Shown here: one piece after another, positions 1 to 7,241 of the stretch
How the letters are laid out: every line of letters begins with the position of its first letter
How positions within the stretch are numbered: position 1 is the first letter of the stretch
Source: JANOGU01 sp964602115
GTDB taxonomy: Bacteria; Pseudomonadota; Alphaproteobacteria; Rhodobacterales; Rhodobacteraceae
NCBI GenBank assembly: GCA_964602115.1
Contig: CAZRQN010000095.1
Location: forward strand, 1-11,211
Length of the DNA stretch: 11,211 bases
Direction of reading: 5' to 3'
The notes under the pieces: generated by a model
Databases searched by the model: none
Seen by the model: only the letters and a program-made list of their open reading frames with translations
Told to the model about the DNA's origin: nothing
Position numbers and translations under genes: made by a program

Positions 1-440
1 ACAACGCCCAGCAGGCCGATACCGGCACCAAGATGGTGCATCTGGGCAAGAACACCCGCTCGCGCATCGTCTCCAAGGGCATCTCGGCCGGGCGGGCGCA
101 GAACACCTATCGCGGCCTGGTGTCGATGCACCCCAAGGCGGCGAATTCGCGCAACTACACCCAGTGCGACTCGCTCCTCATCGGCAACCGTTGCGGGGCG
201 CATACCGTGCCCTATATCGAGGTGAAGAACACCACCTCCCGCGTCGAGCACGAGGCGACCACCTCCAAGGTCGATGACGACCAGCTCTTCTACTGCCGTT
301 CGCGCGGCATGGACGAGGAAGAGGCGGTGGCCCTCGTCGTCAACGGCTTCTGCCGCGATGTCCTTCAGGCCCTGCCGATGGAATTCGCCATGGAAGCCCA
401 GGCCCTTGTCGCCATCTCACTGGAAGGAAGCGTCGGATGA
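1..440 (+). CDS. sufB: Fe-S cluster assembly scaffold SufB, C-terminal part (5' truncated by window edge)
   Basis: This is the last 145 residues of SufB, the scaffold subunit of the cytosolic SufBC2D complex on which nascent Fe-S clusters are built. The first complete in-frame codon is at position 3 and the TGA is at 438-440. The fragment opens with NAQQADTGTKM and continues with GKNTRSRIVSKGISAG, hallmark stretches of the SufB beta-helix. The Cys codon at 165-167 (in TQCDSLLIG) and the Glu codon at 252-254 (in EHEATTSK) are 29 residues apart. That is the spacing of E. coli SufB Cys405 and Glu434, which are implicated in sulfur transfer and cluster assembly, so the active core looks intact. 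The C-terminal helices follow (FYCRSRGMDEEEA). The stop overlaps the start of the next gene in an ATGA junction, implying translational coupling. The neighbours sufC, sufD and sufS confirm the assignment. Confidence 0.97.
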   Translation, partial: NAQQADTGTKMVHLGKNTRSRIVSKGISAGRAQNTYRGLVSMHPKAANSRNYTQCDSLLIGNRCGAHTVPYIEVKNTTSRVEHEATTSKVDDDQLFYCRSRGMDEEEAVALVVNGFCRDVLQALPMEFAMEAQALVAISLEGSVG

Positions 441-601
441 AAGGCAATCCCGCAGTCACGGCCGCAGCCGCTGCCGTCGGCGTGTTCATCGCCGGTGTGG
501 TGCTGCAGAGCACCGATGTCCTCAGCGCGCTGATCGGTGCCGTTGTCACCGGCGCGGCGGTCTGGGGCATCCTGACCTATCTCCAGCGCCGCAAGGGCTG
601 A
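437..601 (+). CDS. Small two-helix membrane protein embedded in the suf operon (54 aa)
   Basis: An uninterrupted reading frame of 54 codons begins at an ATG whose last two bases are the first two of the sufB stop (ATGA overlap), a typical translationally coupled arrangement. The protein starts MKGNPAVTAAAAAVGV and ends LTYLQRRKG. Two hydrophobic segments, roughly residues 6-23 and 29-49, are separated by a short polar turn (QSTD). The positively charged tail (RRK) suggests a helical hairpin with the C-terminus in the cytoplasm. I do not recognise a named family and assign no biochemical function. Genuineness is supported by the coupling to sufB, the strand, the G/C-rich third positions and the clean stop. 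Because the protein is short and alanine/valine-rich, a chance ORF is not fully excluded. Its place among SUF genes suggests co-expression with cluster assembly. Confidence 0.72.
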   Translation: MKGNPAVTAAAAAVGVFIAGVVLQSTDVLSALIGAVVTGAAVWGILTYLQRRKG

Positions 602-650
602 GCACCGGAAAGCAACCTTCGCAACGGCTGCCGGATGTGCCAGAACCCGG

Positions 651-677
651 CCGGGCCCGCGATTGCGCGTGGCCCGG
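651..677 (+). other. Strong GC hairpin in the 112-nt leader before the YbjQ-family gene
   Basis: The arms ccgggcccgcg (651-661) and cgcg-t-ggcccgg (666-677) pair over 11 base pairs. One T is bulged at 670 and the loop is attg (662-665). No T-run follows, so it does not look like a classical intrinsic terminator. It could be an mRNA-stabilising or processing element, or a partial attenuator, separating sufB and the small membrane protein from the downstream suf genes. The structure was read by eye and no folding energy was computed. Confidence 0.5.
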
Positions 678-713
678 GACGGCGGCCGGCGCCGATGAGG
701 GGAGAGACGAGAG

Positions 714-1025
714 ATGATCGTGACCACCACGCCTTCGGTCGAAGGCTACCAGATCGCCGAATACAAGGGCATCATCGTCGGCGAGGCGATCCTCGGCGCC
801 AACCTGTTCCGCGACATCTTCGCCGGGATCACCGACATCATCGGCGGCCGTTCGGGGTCCTACGAGGGCGAACTGGCCAAGGCACGGATCACTGCGCTCA
901 AGGAACTGGAAGAGCGGGCGGCCGAGCTCGGCGCCAATGCGGTGGTGGGCGTCGATCTCGACTACGAGGTCATCAACAACATGATGATGGTCACGGCCTC
1001 GGGCACGGCCGTGCGCATCGGCTAG
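714..1025 (+). CDS. YbjQ/UPF0145 family protein (putative heavy-metal-binding domain)
   Basis: This is a 103-residue protein whose full length matches the compact YbjQ (UPF0145) family. Family marks include an N-terminal strand region with PSVEGYQIAEYKGIIVGEAI, a central ITDIIGGRSGSYEGEL and a C-terminal half with GANAVVGVDLDYE followed by VTASGTAV. The family is thought to assemble into ring-like oligomers and is annotated as putative heavy-metal-binding from structural similarity; its biochemical role is not established. There is no signal peptide or membrane helix, so it is probably cytosolic. A good Shine-Dalgarno run (gagggga, 697-703) precedes the ATG. The gene lies between the small membrane protein (112 nt upstream) and sufC (47 nt downstream) on the same strand. 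A link to metal or Fe-S homeostasis is an inference from position only. Confidence 0.9.
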   Translation: MIVTTTPSVEGYQIAEYKGIIVGEAILGANLFRDIFAGITDIIGGRSGSYEGELAKARITALKELEERAAELGANAVVGVDLDYEVINNMMMVTASGTAVRIG

Positions 1026-1072
1026 AGATCCCGCCATCCCGGAAGGGTGCTGCGAGGAAGAGAGTGGGAAAG

Positions 1073-1824
<752 letters not shown>

Positions 1825-1828
<4 letters not shown>

Positions 1829-3114
1829 TGGCGCTGGCCCGGCCGCAGCAGGATGCGCTCGCCGCCCGGCTGGCGGCCTGGCCGCTGCCGGCCGGCGGCT
1901 GGACGCGGCCGGCTCGCGAGGCGGCGCTGGCGCGGCTCGCGGCCATGGGCCTGCCGGGCAAGCGCGACGAATACTGGCGCTATACCGATCCGGCCTCGCT
2001 GAACCGGCCGGATGTTCCGCCCGCTGCGCTGTTCGATCCCGGCGAGGCGTTGCCCTTCTCCGGCATCCCGCGCCTGCGGCTGGTTTTTGTCGATGGCGTC
2101 TTCGATCCGGCGCAGTCCGACGATCCGTCGCGCGCCGGCGTGGAAGTCTCCCGCCTGGCCGAGGCCCAGGCCGCAGACCTGCACTGGGGCCGCGAGCTTT
2201 ACGGCGTGCTGGAGGCGCGGGCGCAGCAACCGGTGCCCCGGCCCTTCGCTGCCATGAACACCGCCCTTGCCAGCGACGGAATCCTCCTGCGCGCCACCCG
2301 CAGGACCGAGATCCCGGTTTCGATCGTTTATCTCCACAAGTCAGAGACTTCCGAGGCAATCCTCCACCACCTTGTGAAGATCGAGCCCGGCGCCAGCCTG
2401 ACAGTTCTGGAAAACGGCCCGGCGGCAGCGCGGTTCAACAAGGCGATGGAGGTGGAGGTCGGCGCCGGGGGCGCGTTCCACCATATCCGCGTCCAGGGCC
2501 GTGACCACGAGCGCCGCGCGGTGACCCATCTCTTCGCCCGCCTCGGCGAGGGCGCGCAGATGAAGTCCTTCACCGTCACTGCCAACGGCCGGCTGACCCG
2601 CAACGAGGCGGTGGTGGAACTGGCCGGCGAGGGCGCCTCGGCCCATATCGCCGGCGCCGCCATGGGCGACGGCGATTTCCACCATGACGACACCGTCTTC
2701 GTCACCCATGCCGCGCCGGGCTGCGAAAGCCGGCAGGTGTTCAAGAAGGTGCTGAAGAACGGCGCGGTGGGTGTCTTCCAGGGCAAGATTCTCGTCCAGC
2801 CGCAGGCGCAGAAGACCGATGGCTACCAGATCAGCCAGTCGCTGCTGCTTGACGAGGCCAGCCAGTTCCTCGCCAAGCCGGAGCTGGAGATCTATGCCGA
2901 TGACGTGAAGTGCTCCCACGGCTCCACCTCCGGGGCCATCGACCCGGTGGCGCTTTTCTACCTGCGCTCGCGCGGCCTGCCGCAGGGACCTGCCAAGGCG
3001 CTGCTGGTCCTGGCCTTCCTGGCCGAGGCGCTTGACGAGATTGCCGACCCGCTTCTGGCCGAGGACATCCGCAGCCTGCTCCAGGGCTGGGTGGCCCGCC
3101 ACGACGGGGGCTGA
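1825..3114 (+). CDS. sufD: Fe-S cluster assembly scaffold subunit SufD
   Basis: SufD is the SufB paralogue that completes the SufBC2D scaffold and contributes to cluster formation and iron acquisition. The 429 residues fit the family size (about 420-440). The N-terminal helical region contains the family motif KRDEYWRYTD (46-55). The beta-helix core follows (about 150-350), and the C-terminal SufB/SufD signature is ADDVKCSHGSTSGAIDPV (358-375). His365 in CSHGS corresponds to E. coli SufD His360, which faces the SufB cysteine at the subunit interface, so the assembly residue is retained. Two ATG codons (1825 and 1828) compete as start. The first forms the ATGA overlap with sufC and is preceded by ggaggg, so I chose it. 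The stop is 5 nt before the first YIP1 gene. Confidence 0.97.
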
Positions 3115-3119
3115 GCCGG

Positions 3120-3605
3120 ATGACGGTCCTGGGCGAGATCCTGTCCTTCTGGCGCCGCCCGCGCGTGGCGATCCGCGCGCGGCTGGCCGAAGGCCCGCGC
3201 GAGGACCGGGCGCTTGCCGTGCTGATGGGCGCCTGCGGCCTGATCTTCCTGGCGCAATGGCCGGTGCTTGCGCGGGCGGCGCAGGTCGATCCTTCGATCC
3301 CGCTGCAGGCCCGGCTGGGCGGGGCGCTGATGGCGCTGGTCTTCCTGCTGCCGCTGATCGCCTATGCCCTTGCCGCGCTCAGCCATCTGGCGGCGCGGGC
3401 GCTCGGCGGGCAGGGCAGCTTCTTCGGCGCAAGGCTGGCGCTGTTCTGGGCGCTGCTCGCCTCGGTGCCGCTGTTCCTGGCCTCGGGCCTGGTGCTCGGC
3501 GTCCTCGGCCCCGGCCCGGCCAGCCGCATCTTCGGCCTTCTCTGCTTTGCCGGTTTCGCCGGCCTGTGGCTGATCCTGCTTCGAGAGGCCGAGCGATGGA
3601 CCTGA
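3120..3605 (+). CDS. YIP1-family integral membrane protein, first of a tandem pair
   Basis: This 161-residue protein is strongly hydrophobic. Helices can be read at about 31-50, 68-92, 104-129 and 135-155. They follow a cationic, probably amphipathic N-terminus (FWRRPRVAIRARLAEGP), which is characteristic of bacterial YIP1-domain proteins. YIP1 domains take their name from eukaryotic Rab-interacting membrane proteins; the bacterial members have no established function. It begins 5 nt after sufD, and its last 10 bp overlap the next gene, which has the same architecture. YIP1 proteins at this place in the suf operon are, to my knowledge, common in Rhodobacteraceae. The family call rests on overall pattern rather than catalytic residues, so an unrelated four-helix membrane protein remains possible. 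Confidence 0.8.
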   Translation: MTVLGEILSFWRRPRVAIRARLAEGPREDRALAVLMGACGLIFLAQWPVLARAAQVDPSIPLQARLGGALMALVFLLPLIAYALAALSHLAARALGGQGSFFGARLALFWALLASVPLFLASGLVLGVLGPGPASRIFGLLCFAGFAGLWLILLREAERWT

Positions 3606-4168
3606 GCCTAGCGGCGCTGATCGGCTTCGCCCGCGAAACCTTGGCCCAGCCCCGGCAGGCCGCGCGCCGGGTGATGGCGCTGGACCTGCCGCTGCGCGAC
3701 GCCTGGGCGGCCCTGTTCTTCACCGCCGCCGCCTCGACCGTCCTGTTCCATCTCGGCCTGGCGCTCCTGCCGGAGGAGGCGCGGCTGTTCGACGTGCCGC
3801 CCTTTGCCACCTTCGCCATGCAGGTGACGCTTCTGGTCCTGTCCACGCTCCTTGTCTGGCATGTCGGCATGATGCGTGGCGGCAAGGGAAACCTGCCCGA
3901 GGCGGTTAGCCTGATGGCCTGGCTGCAGTTCGTCCTTCTGCTGGTGCAGGCCCTGCAGATCATCGCCGAGGTGATCCTTCCGCCGCTGGCGGTGCTTCTG
4001 GCCTTTGCGGCTATGGCGATCTTTCTCTGGCTGCTGACCAATTTCGTCGCCGAACTGCATGGCTTCCCCTCGCTGGTCCGGGTCTTCTTCGCCATCCTTG
4101 CGGTGGGGTTCATCCTGTCGCTGGCGCTGGCGGTGGTCCTGACCTTCATCATCCCGATGCCGGCGTGA
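3596..4168 (+). CDS. YIP1-family integral membrane protein, second of a tandem pair
   Basis: This 190-residue protein has about five hydrophobic segments (roughly 36-58, 70-91, 104-127, 129-150 and 161-186). Its N-terminus is short and soluble, carrying the family-like ARETLAQPRQAARRVMALDL followed by RDAWAALF. The segment TNFVAELHGFPSLVRVFF (148-165) before the last helix resembles the conserved end of YIP1 domains. The open frame runs upstream inside the previous gene, but the ATG at 3596, preceded by cgagaggccgag, gives a natural N-terminus and a 10-bp overlap with that gene. sufS starts 3 nt after the stop. The pair shares fold and position but has diverged in sequence, suggesting old duplication or hetero-oligomeric partners. 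Function is unknown; the suf operon context suggests a membrane-associated role in cluster assembly or envelope stress. Confidence 0.84.
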   Translation: MDLSLAALIGFARETLAQPRQAARRVMALDLPLRDAWAALFFTAAASTVLFHLGLALLPEEARLFDVPPFATFAMQVTLLVLSTLLVWHVGMMRGGKGNLPEAVSLMAWLQFVLLLVQALQIIAEVILPPLAVLLAFAAMAIFLWLLTNFVAELHGFPSLVRVFFAILAVGFILSLALAVVLTFIIPMPA

Positions 4169-4171
4169 ACC

Positions 4172-5392
4172 ATGTATGACCTTGCCCGCATCCGCGCCGA
4201 TTTCCCCATCCTGTCGCGGCAGGTGAACGGCCGCCCGCTGGTCTATCTCGACAACGGCGCCTCGGCGCAGAAACCGCAGGCGGTGATCGACGCCGTGGTG
4301 CAGGGCTATGCGCAGGACTACGCCAACGTCCACCGGGGCCTGCACACGCTCTCGACCATCTCCACCGAGAAATACGAGGCGGTGCGCGGCAGGATCGCCC
4401 GCTTCCTCAATGCCGGGTCGGAGGAGGAGATCGTCTTCACCACCGGCGCCACCGAGGGCATCAACCTCGTCTCCTATGCCTGGGCGGCGCCGCGCCTCGG
4501 CCCGGGCGACGAGATCGTGCTCTCGGTGATGGAACATCACGCCAATATCGTGCCCTGGCATTTCCTGCGCGAGCGTCAGGGCGTGGTGTTGAAATGGGTG
4601 GAGGTTGACGCCAACGGCGATCTCGATCCCGGGGCGGTGCTGGCGGCGGTGACGCCGCGCACCAGGCTCATCGCCGTCACCCATATGTCCAACGTGCTCG
4701 GCACCGTGGTCGATGTCGCCGCCATCTGCGCCGGGGCCCGGGCCAAGGGCGTGCCGGTGCTGGTCGATGGCTCGCAGGCGGCCGTTCACATGCCGGTCGA
4801 TGTGCGGGCGCTCGGCTGCGATTTCTATGCCGTCACCGGCCACAAGCTCTATGGCCCCTCCGGCTCCGGGGCGATCTGGATCGCGAAGGAGCGCCAGGCC
4901 GAGATGCGCCCCTTCCTCGGCGGCGGCGACATGATCGGCGAAGTCCATCGCGACCATGTCACCTGGGCCGCCCCCCCGATGAAGTTCGAGGCCGGCACCC
5001 CCGGCATCGTCAACCAGATCGGCCTCGGCGCGGCGCTCGACTATCTGGACGGGCTCGGCATGGCCAATATCGCCGCGCACGAGCGGGCGCTGCGCGACTA
5101 TGCGCGGGCGCGGCTCGCCGGGCTCAACTGGCTGAACGTGCAGGGCCATTCGGCGGGCAAGGGGGCGATCTTCTCCTTCACGCTCAACGGGCCTGCCCAT
5201 GCCCATGACATTTCCACCATCCTCGACCGGCGCGGCATCGCAGTGCGCGCCGGCACCCATTGCGCCATGCCGCTCCTCCAGCATCTGGGCGTGACGGCCA
5301 CCTGCCGCGCCTCCTTCGGACTTTACAACACGATGGAGGAGGTGGACGCGCTGGTCTCGGGGCTGGAGCTCTGCCACGAGCTTCTGGGCTGA
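4172..5392 (+). CDS. sufS: Group II cysteine desulfurase SufS
   Basis: SufS is a PLP-dependent enzyme that converts cysteine to alanine and holds the sulfur as a persulfide for the Suf scaffold. At 406 residues it matches E. coli SufS in length. The PLP-binding lysine is Lys225 in TGHKLYGPSG, with Asp199 and Gln202 in LVDGSQA and the EHHANIVPW block (121-129) around the cofactor. The active-site cysteine is Cys364 in AGTHCAMPLL, within the short catalytic loop that distinguishes group II (SufS/CsdA) from group I (IscS). The substrate-carboxylate arginine is Arg379 in CRASFGLYN. The ATG lies 3 nt after the second YIP1 stop with no obvious Shine-Dalgarno, so translation is probably coupled. It is the last gene of the operon here. 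A sulfur acceptor (SufE or SufU) is required in known systems but is not encoded in this window. Confidence 0.98.
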   Translation: MYDLARIRADFPILSRQVNGRPLVYLDNGASAQKPQAVIDAVVQGYAQDYANVHRGLHTLSTISTEKYEAVRGRIARFLNAGSEEEIVFTTGATEGINLVSYAWAAPRLGPGDEIVLSVMEHHANIVPWHFLRERQGVVLKWVEVDANGDLDPGAVLAAVTPRTRLIAVTHMSNVLGTVVDVAAICAGARAKGVPVLVDGSQAAVHMPVDVRALGCDFYAVTGHKLYGPSGSGAIWIAKERQAEMRPFLGGGDMIGEVHRDHVTWAAPPMKFEAGTPGIVNQIGLGAALDYLDGLGMANIAAHERALRDYARARLAGLNWLNVQGHSAGKGAIFSFTLNGPAHAHDISTILDRRGIAVRAGTHCAMPLLQHLGVTATCRASFGLYNTMEEVDALVSGLELCHELLG

Positions 5393-5435
5393 CGGCCGCA
5401 GGCCGGGCAGGATCGCCGTCGCCGCTTCCCCGGCT

Positions 5436-5491
5436 TCATCTCTTCCCAAATATCCCGGGGGGCGCCCGAAGGGCGCGGGGGCAGAGCCCCC
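5436..5491 (+). repeat. Rhodobacteraceae-type intergenic repeat with tandem triloop hairpins, possible sufS terminator
   Basis: An AT-containing lead (tcatctcttcccaaatatcc) is followed by two back-to-back hairpins. The first is gcgccc-gaa-gggcgc (5462-5476) and the second gggggc-aga-gccccc (5477-5491). Each is a perfect 6-bp GC stem with a 3-nt loop. I recognise this composite, the cccaaatatcccgggg block plus gnc-rich hairpins, as frequent downstream of genes in Rhodobacteraceae; this is from memory. It begins about 45 nt after the sufS stop. It lacks a 3' T-run, so it may protect the mRNA 3' end or terminate weakly. Confidence 0.65.
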
Positions 5492-5593
5492 GAGGCGACG
5501 CCCGGACAAGCCGCTCCCTCACGCCCGCAGGCGCAGACAGGCGCATTTCCGTTCCGGGCCCGCGCCTGAAGCGCCACAGACCCGCCGCGCGCC

Positions 5594-5631
5594 TCCCTCC
5601 CCCCTCGTGGGGGAGGGATGGGGAGGGGGGG
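5594..5631. terminator. 10-bp C/G hairpin with overlapping G-quadruplex motif, at the 3' end of the importer operon
   Basis: tccctccccc (5594-5603) and gggggaggga (5609-5618) form a perfect 10-bp stem around the loop ctcgt. On the + strand the right arm continues into gggg (5620-5623) and ggggggg (5625-5631). This makes four G-tracts (5609-5613, 5615-5617, 5620-5623, 5625-5631) with loops of 1, 2 and 1 nt. The element sits 46 bp beyond the dehydrogenase stop, where the convergent transcripts meet. Similar cccctcccc…gggga elements recur between genes in alphaproteobacteria, from memory. A terminator or transcription-collision role is inferred; there is no T-run on either strand. Confidence 0.5.
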
Positions 5632-5676
5632 CTCCCGGCGGAAAGCCAGCCCATCGCCCGATCCCGCGTGGCGGCG

Positions 5677-6435
5677 TCACAGGCTCTCCGCCCCGTCGAT
5701 CACCAGCGCATGCCCGGTCATATAGGCCGAGGCGTCGGAGGCGAGCCACAGGACCGCCTCGCCGATCTCCTCCGGCGTCCCCCAGCGGCCGAGGGGGATC
5801 TGGCGGCGCACATAGTCCTCCAGCGCCTTCCTGCCGCCCATCTGCCGCTCGAAGCCGGCGTTGAAGGCGGTATCGACGAAGCCCGGGCAAAGCGCGTTCA
5901 CCCGCACGCCGGAGCCGGCGTAATCGACCGCGATCTGCCTGGCCATGGCGATCACCGCATGCTTGGTGGTGCAATAGGCCACCATGCCGCGATCGTACTG
6001 CACCCCGGAATTCGAGGCGGTGACGATGACCGCGCCGCGCCGCGCCGGTGCCATCACCCGCATCGCCGCCTGCACCGCGACGAAATGCGACCGCACGTTC
6101 AGCCGCCAGGAAAGGTCCATCTCCGCCGTCGTGGTTTGCAGGAGCGGGCCCGCGACCTGAACCCCGGCATGGGAATGCAGGATGTCGAGCCGCCCGTGAC
6201 GCGTGGCGGCCCCGGCGATGGCGCCGGAAAGATCGTCGTCGTCGGTGACATCGAGCCCGATCCCTTCGGCCTGGCCGCCGGCGGCGACGATCTCGCCCGC
6301 CACCGCCTCGGCCCGGTGGGCGTTGAGGTCGCTGACCACCAGCCGCGCCCCCTCCCGCGCCATGGCCAGGGCGCCGGCCCGCCCGATGCCCGAGCCGCCG
6401 CCGGTGACGAAAGCCACCCGGTCCTTGAGGATCAT
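5677..6435 (-). CDS. Short-chain dehydrogenase/reductase (SDR), last gene of the importer operon
   Basis: This is a 252-residue classical SDR with a Rossmann fold. The cofactor glycine motif is TGGGSGIG (11-18). Asp36 at the end of the second strand (VVSDLN) points to NAD(H) rather than NADP(H). The catalytic tetrad is Asn113 (RLNV), a serine at 141 or 143 (TASNSG), Tyr154 and Lys158 (YCTTK). The C-terminal PGFVDT (184-189) and YMTGHALVIDGA (238-249) complete the fold. The usual NNAG motif reads SHAG (88-91), a notable departure. The specific substrate cannot be read from sequence; 3-oxoacyl-ACP reductase-like annotations would be generic. The ATG overlaps the stop of the upstream permease gene (ATGA) and has the Shine-Dalgarno aggggag, so co-translation with the importer is likely. 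It may oxidise the imported compound or a product of it. Confidence 0.93.
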   Translation of the reverse strand: MILKDRVAFVTGGGSGIGRAGALAMAREGARLVVSDLNAHRAEAVAGEIVAAGGQAEGIGLDVTDDDDLSGAIAGAATRHGRLDILHSHAGVQVAGPLLQTTTAEMDLSWRLNVRSHFVAVQAAMRVMAPARRGAVIVTASNSGVQYDRGMVAYCTTKHAVIAMARQIAVDYAGSGVRVNALCPGFVDTAFNAGFERQMGGRKALEDYVRRQIPLGRWGTPEEIGEAVLWLASDASAYMTGHALVIDGAESL

Positions 6436-7241
6436 CCCCGTCTCCCCTTGCGCTGCAGGATCGCCTGGGCCGTGACCAGCAGGACCAGCGACACCGCCAG
6501 AACCATGGTGCCGATGGCATTGATCTCCGGCGTCACTCCCCGGCGGATCGAGGAAAAGACATAGATCGGCAGCGTCGTCTCGGCCCCAGCGACGAAGAAG
6601 GCGACGATGAAATCGTCGAAGGAGAAGGTGAAGGCCAGGAGGAAGGCGGCAAGCAGGCCGGGGGCGAGCTGGGGCAGGGTGATCTGGCGGAACGTGCCCC
6701 AGGGGGTGGCGCCAAGGTCGGCGGAGGCCTCCACCAGGCTGCGGTCCATCCCCGCCAGCCGCGCCCGCAGGATCAGGATCACCACCGCCATGGAGAAGAG
6801 CCCATGGGCAAGGATCAGCGAGCCCTTGCCGAGCGCAAGCTGCGGCGGGTTCTCGGGCCAGAGCCAGGCCAGCATCGGGTTCACCCAGCCGAGCAGGCTG
6901 ACGAAGGCGATCAGCGTGGCGATGCCGATGACGATCCCCGGCACCATCACCGCGACATAGATCAGCCCATCCGCCACCGCCCGCAGCCGGGGCCCGACCT
7001 CCTGCAGGGCCAGCGTCGCCATCAGCCCGGCGAGCGTGGCCAGGAGCGCCGAGGTGAAGGCGACACTGGCCGAGGTCGCCAGCGCCTCGGTGACGAAGGG
7101 ATTGGCCAGGGCCTTGGCATACCACTGGGTGGAGAAGCCGGCGAATTGCGAGGCATGCCGTCCGGCGTTGAAGGAGAAGAGCGCGATCACCCCGATGGGG
7201 ATGTAGAGGAAGAGATAGACGGCCAGCGCATAGAGCCGCAT
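6432..7241 (-). CDS. ABC transporter permease, PotC-type (polyamine/amine importer family)
   Basis: This inner-membrane permease of a binding-protein-dependent importer is about 269 residues long and has six likely transmembrane helices, the first at about residues 5-24 (LYALAVYLFLYIPIGVIALF). The cytoplasmic coupling loop reads EASADLGATPWGTFRQITLP, the EAA motif that docks on the ATPase Q-loop region. The sequence FSFDDFIVAFFVAGAETTLP after it is characteristic of PotC/PotI-type subunits. The ATG at 7241 shares one base with the stop of the PotB-type gene (TGATG). A GTG codon immediately upstream (7244) is an alternative start adding one residue. The stop overlaps the SDR start. Its partner is the adjacent permease, and the pair would form the heterodimeric channel. 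Confidence 0.94.
   Translation of the reverse strand: MRLYALAVYLFLYIPIGVIALFSFNAGRHASQFAGFSTQWYAKALANPFVTEALATSASVAFTSALLATLAGLMATLALQEVGPRLRAVADGLIYVAVMVPGIVIGIATLIAFVSLLGWVNPMLAWLWPENPPQLALGKGSLILAHGLFSMAVVILILRARLAGMDRSLVEASADLGATPWGTFRQITLPQLAPGLLAAFLLAFTFSFDDFIVAFFVAGAETTLPIYVFSSIRRGVTPEINAIGTMVLAVSLVLLVTAQAILQRKGRRG

Noticed and set aside
651..677. Intrinsic terminator after the small membrane protein
   Set aside because: The stem is strong but is followed by gacggcgg rather than a T-run, and the downstream genes belong to the same functional operon.
635..1072. N-terminal extension of sufC to an upstream ATG at 635
   Set aside because: It would overlap the YbjQ-family gene in another frame and add Arg-rich sequence foreign to SufC; the ATG at 1073 gives the canonical N-terminus.
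3608..5509. 633-codon open frame on the - strand
   Set aside because: It is antisense to sufS and the second YIP1 gene, with low-complexity composition and no motif; the + strand genes are unambiguous.
5260..6564. 434-codon open frame on the + strand extending from the sufS end through the intergenic region
   Set aside because: It is out of frame with sufS, crosses the hairpin repeats and is antisense to the SDR; the composition is typical of a shadow frame.
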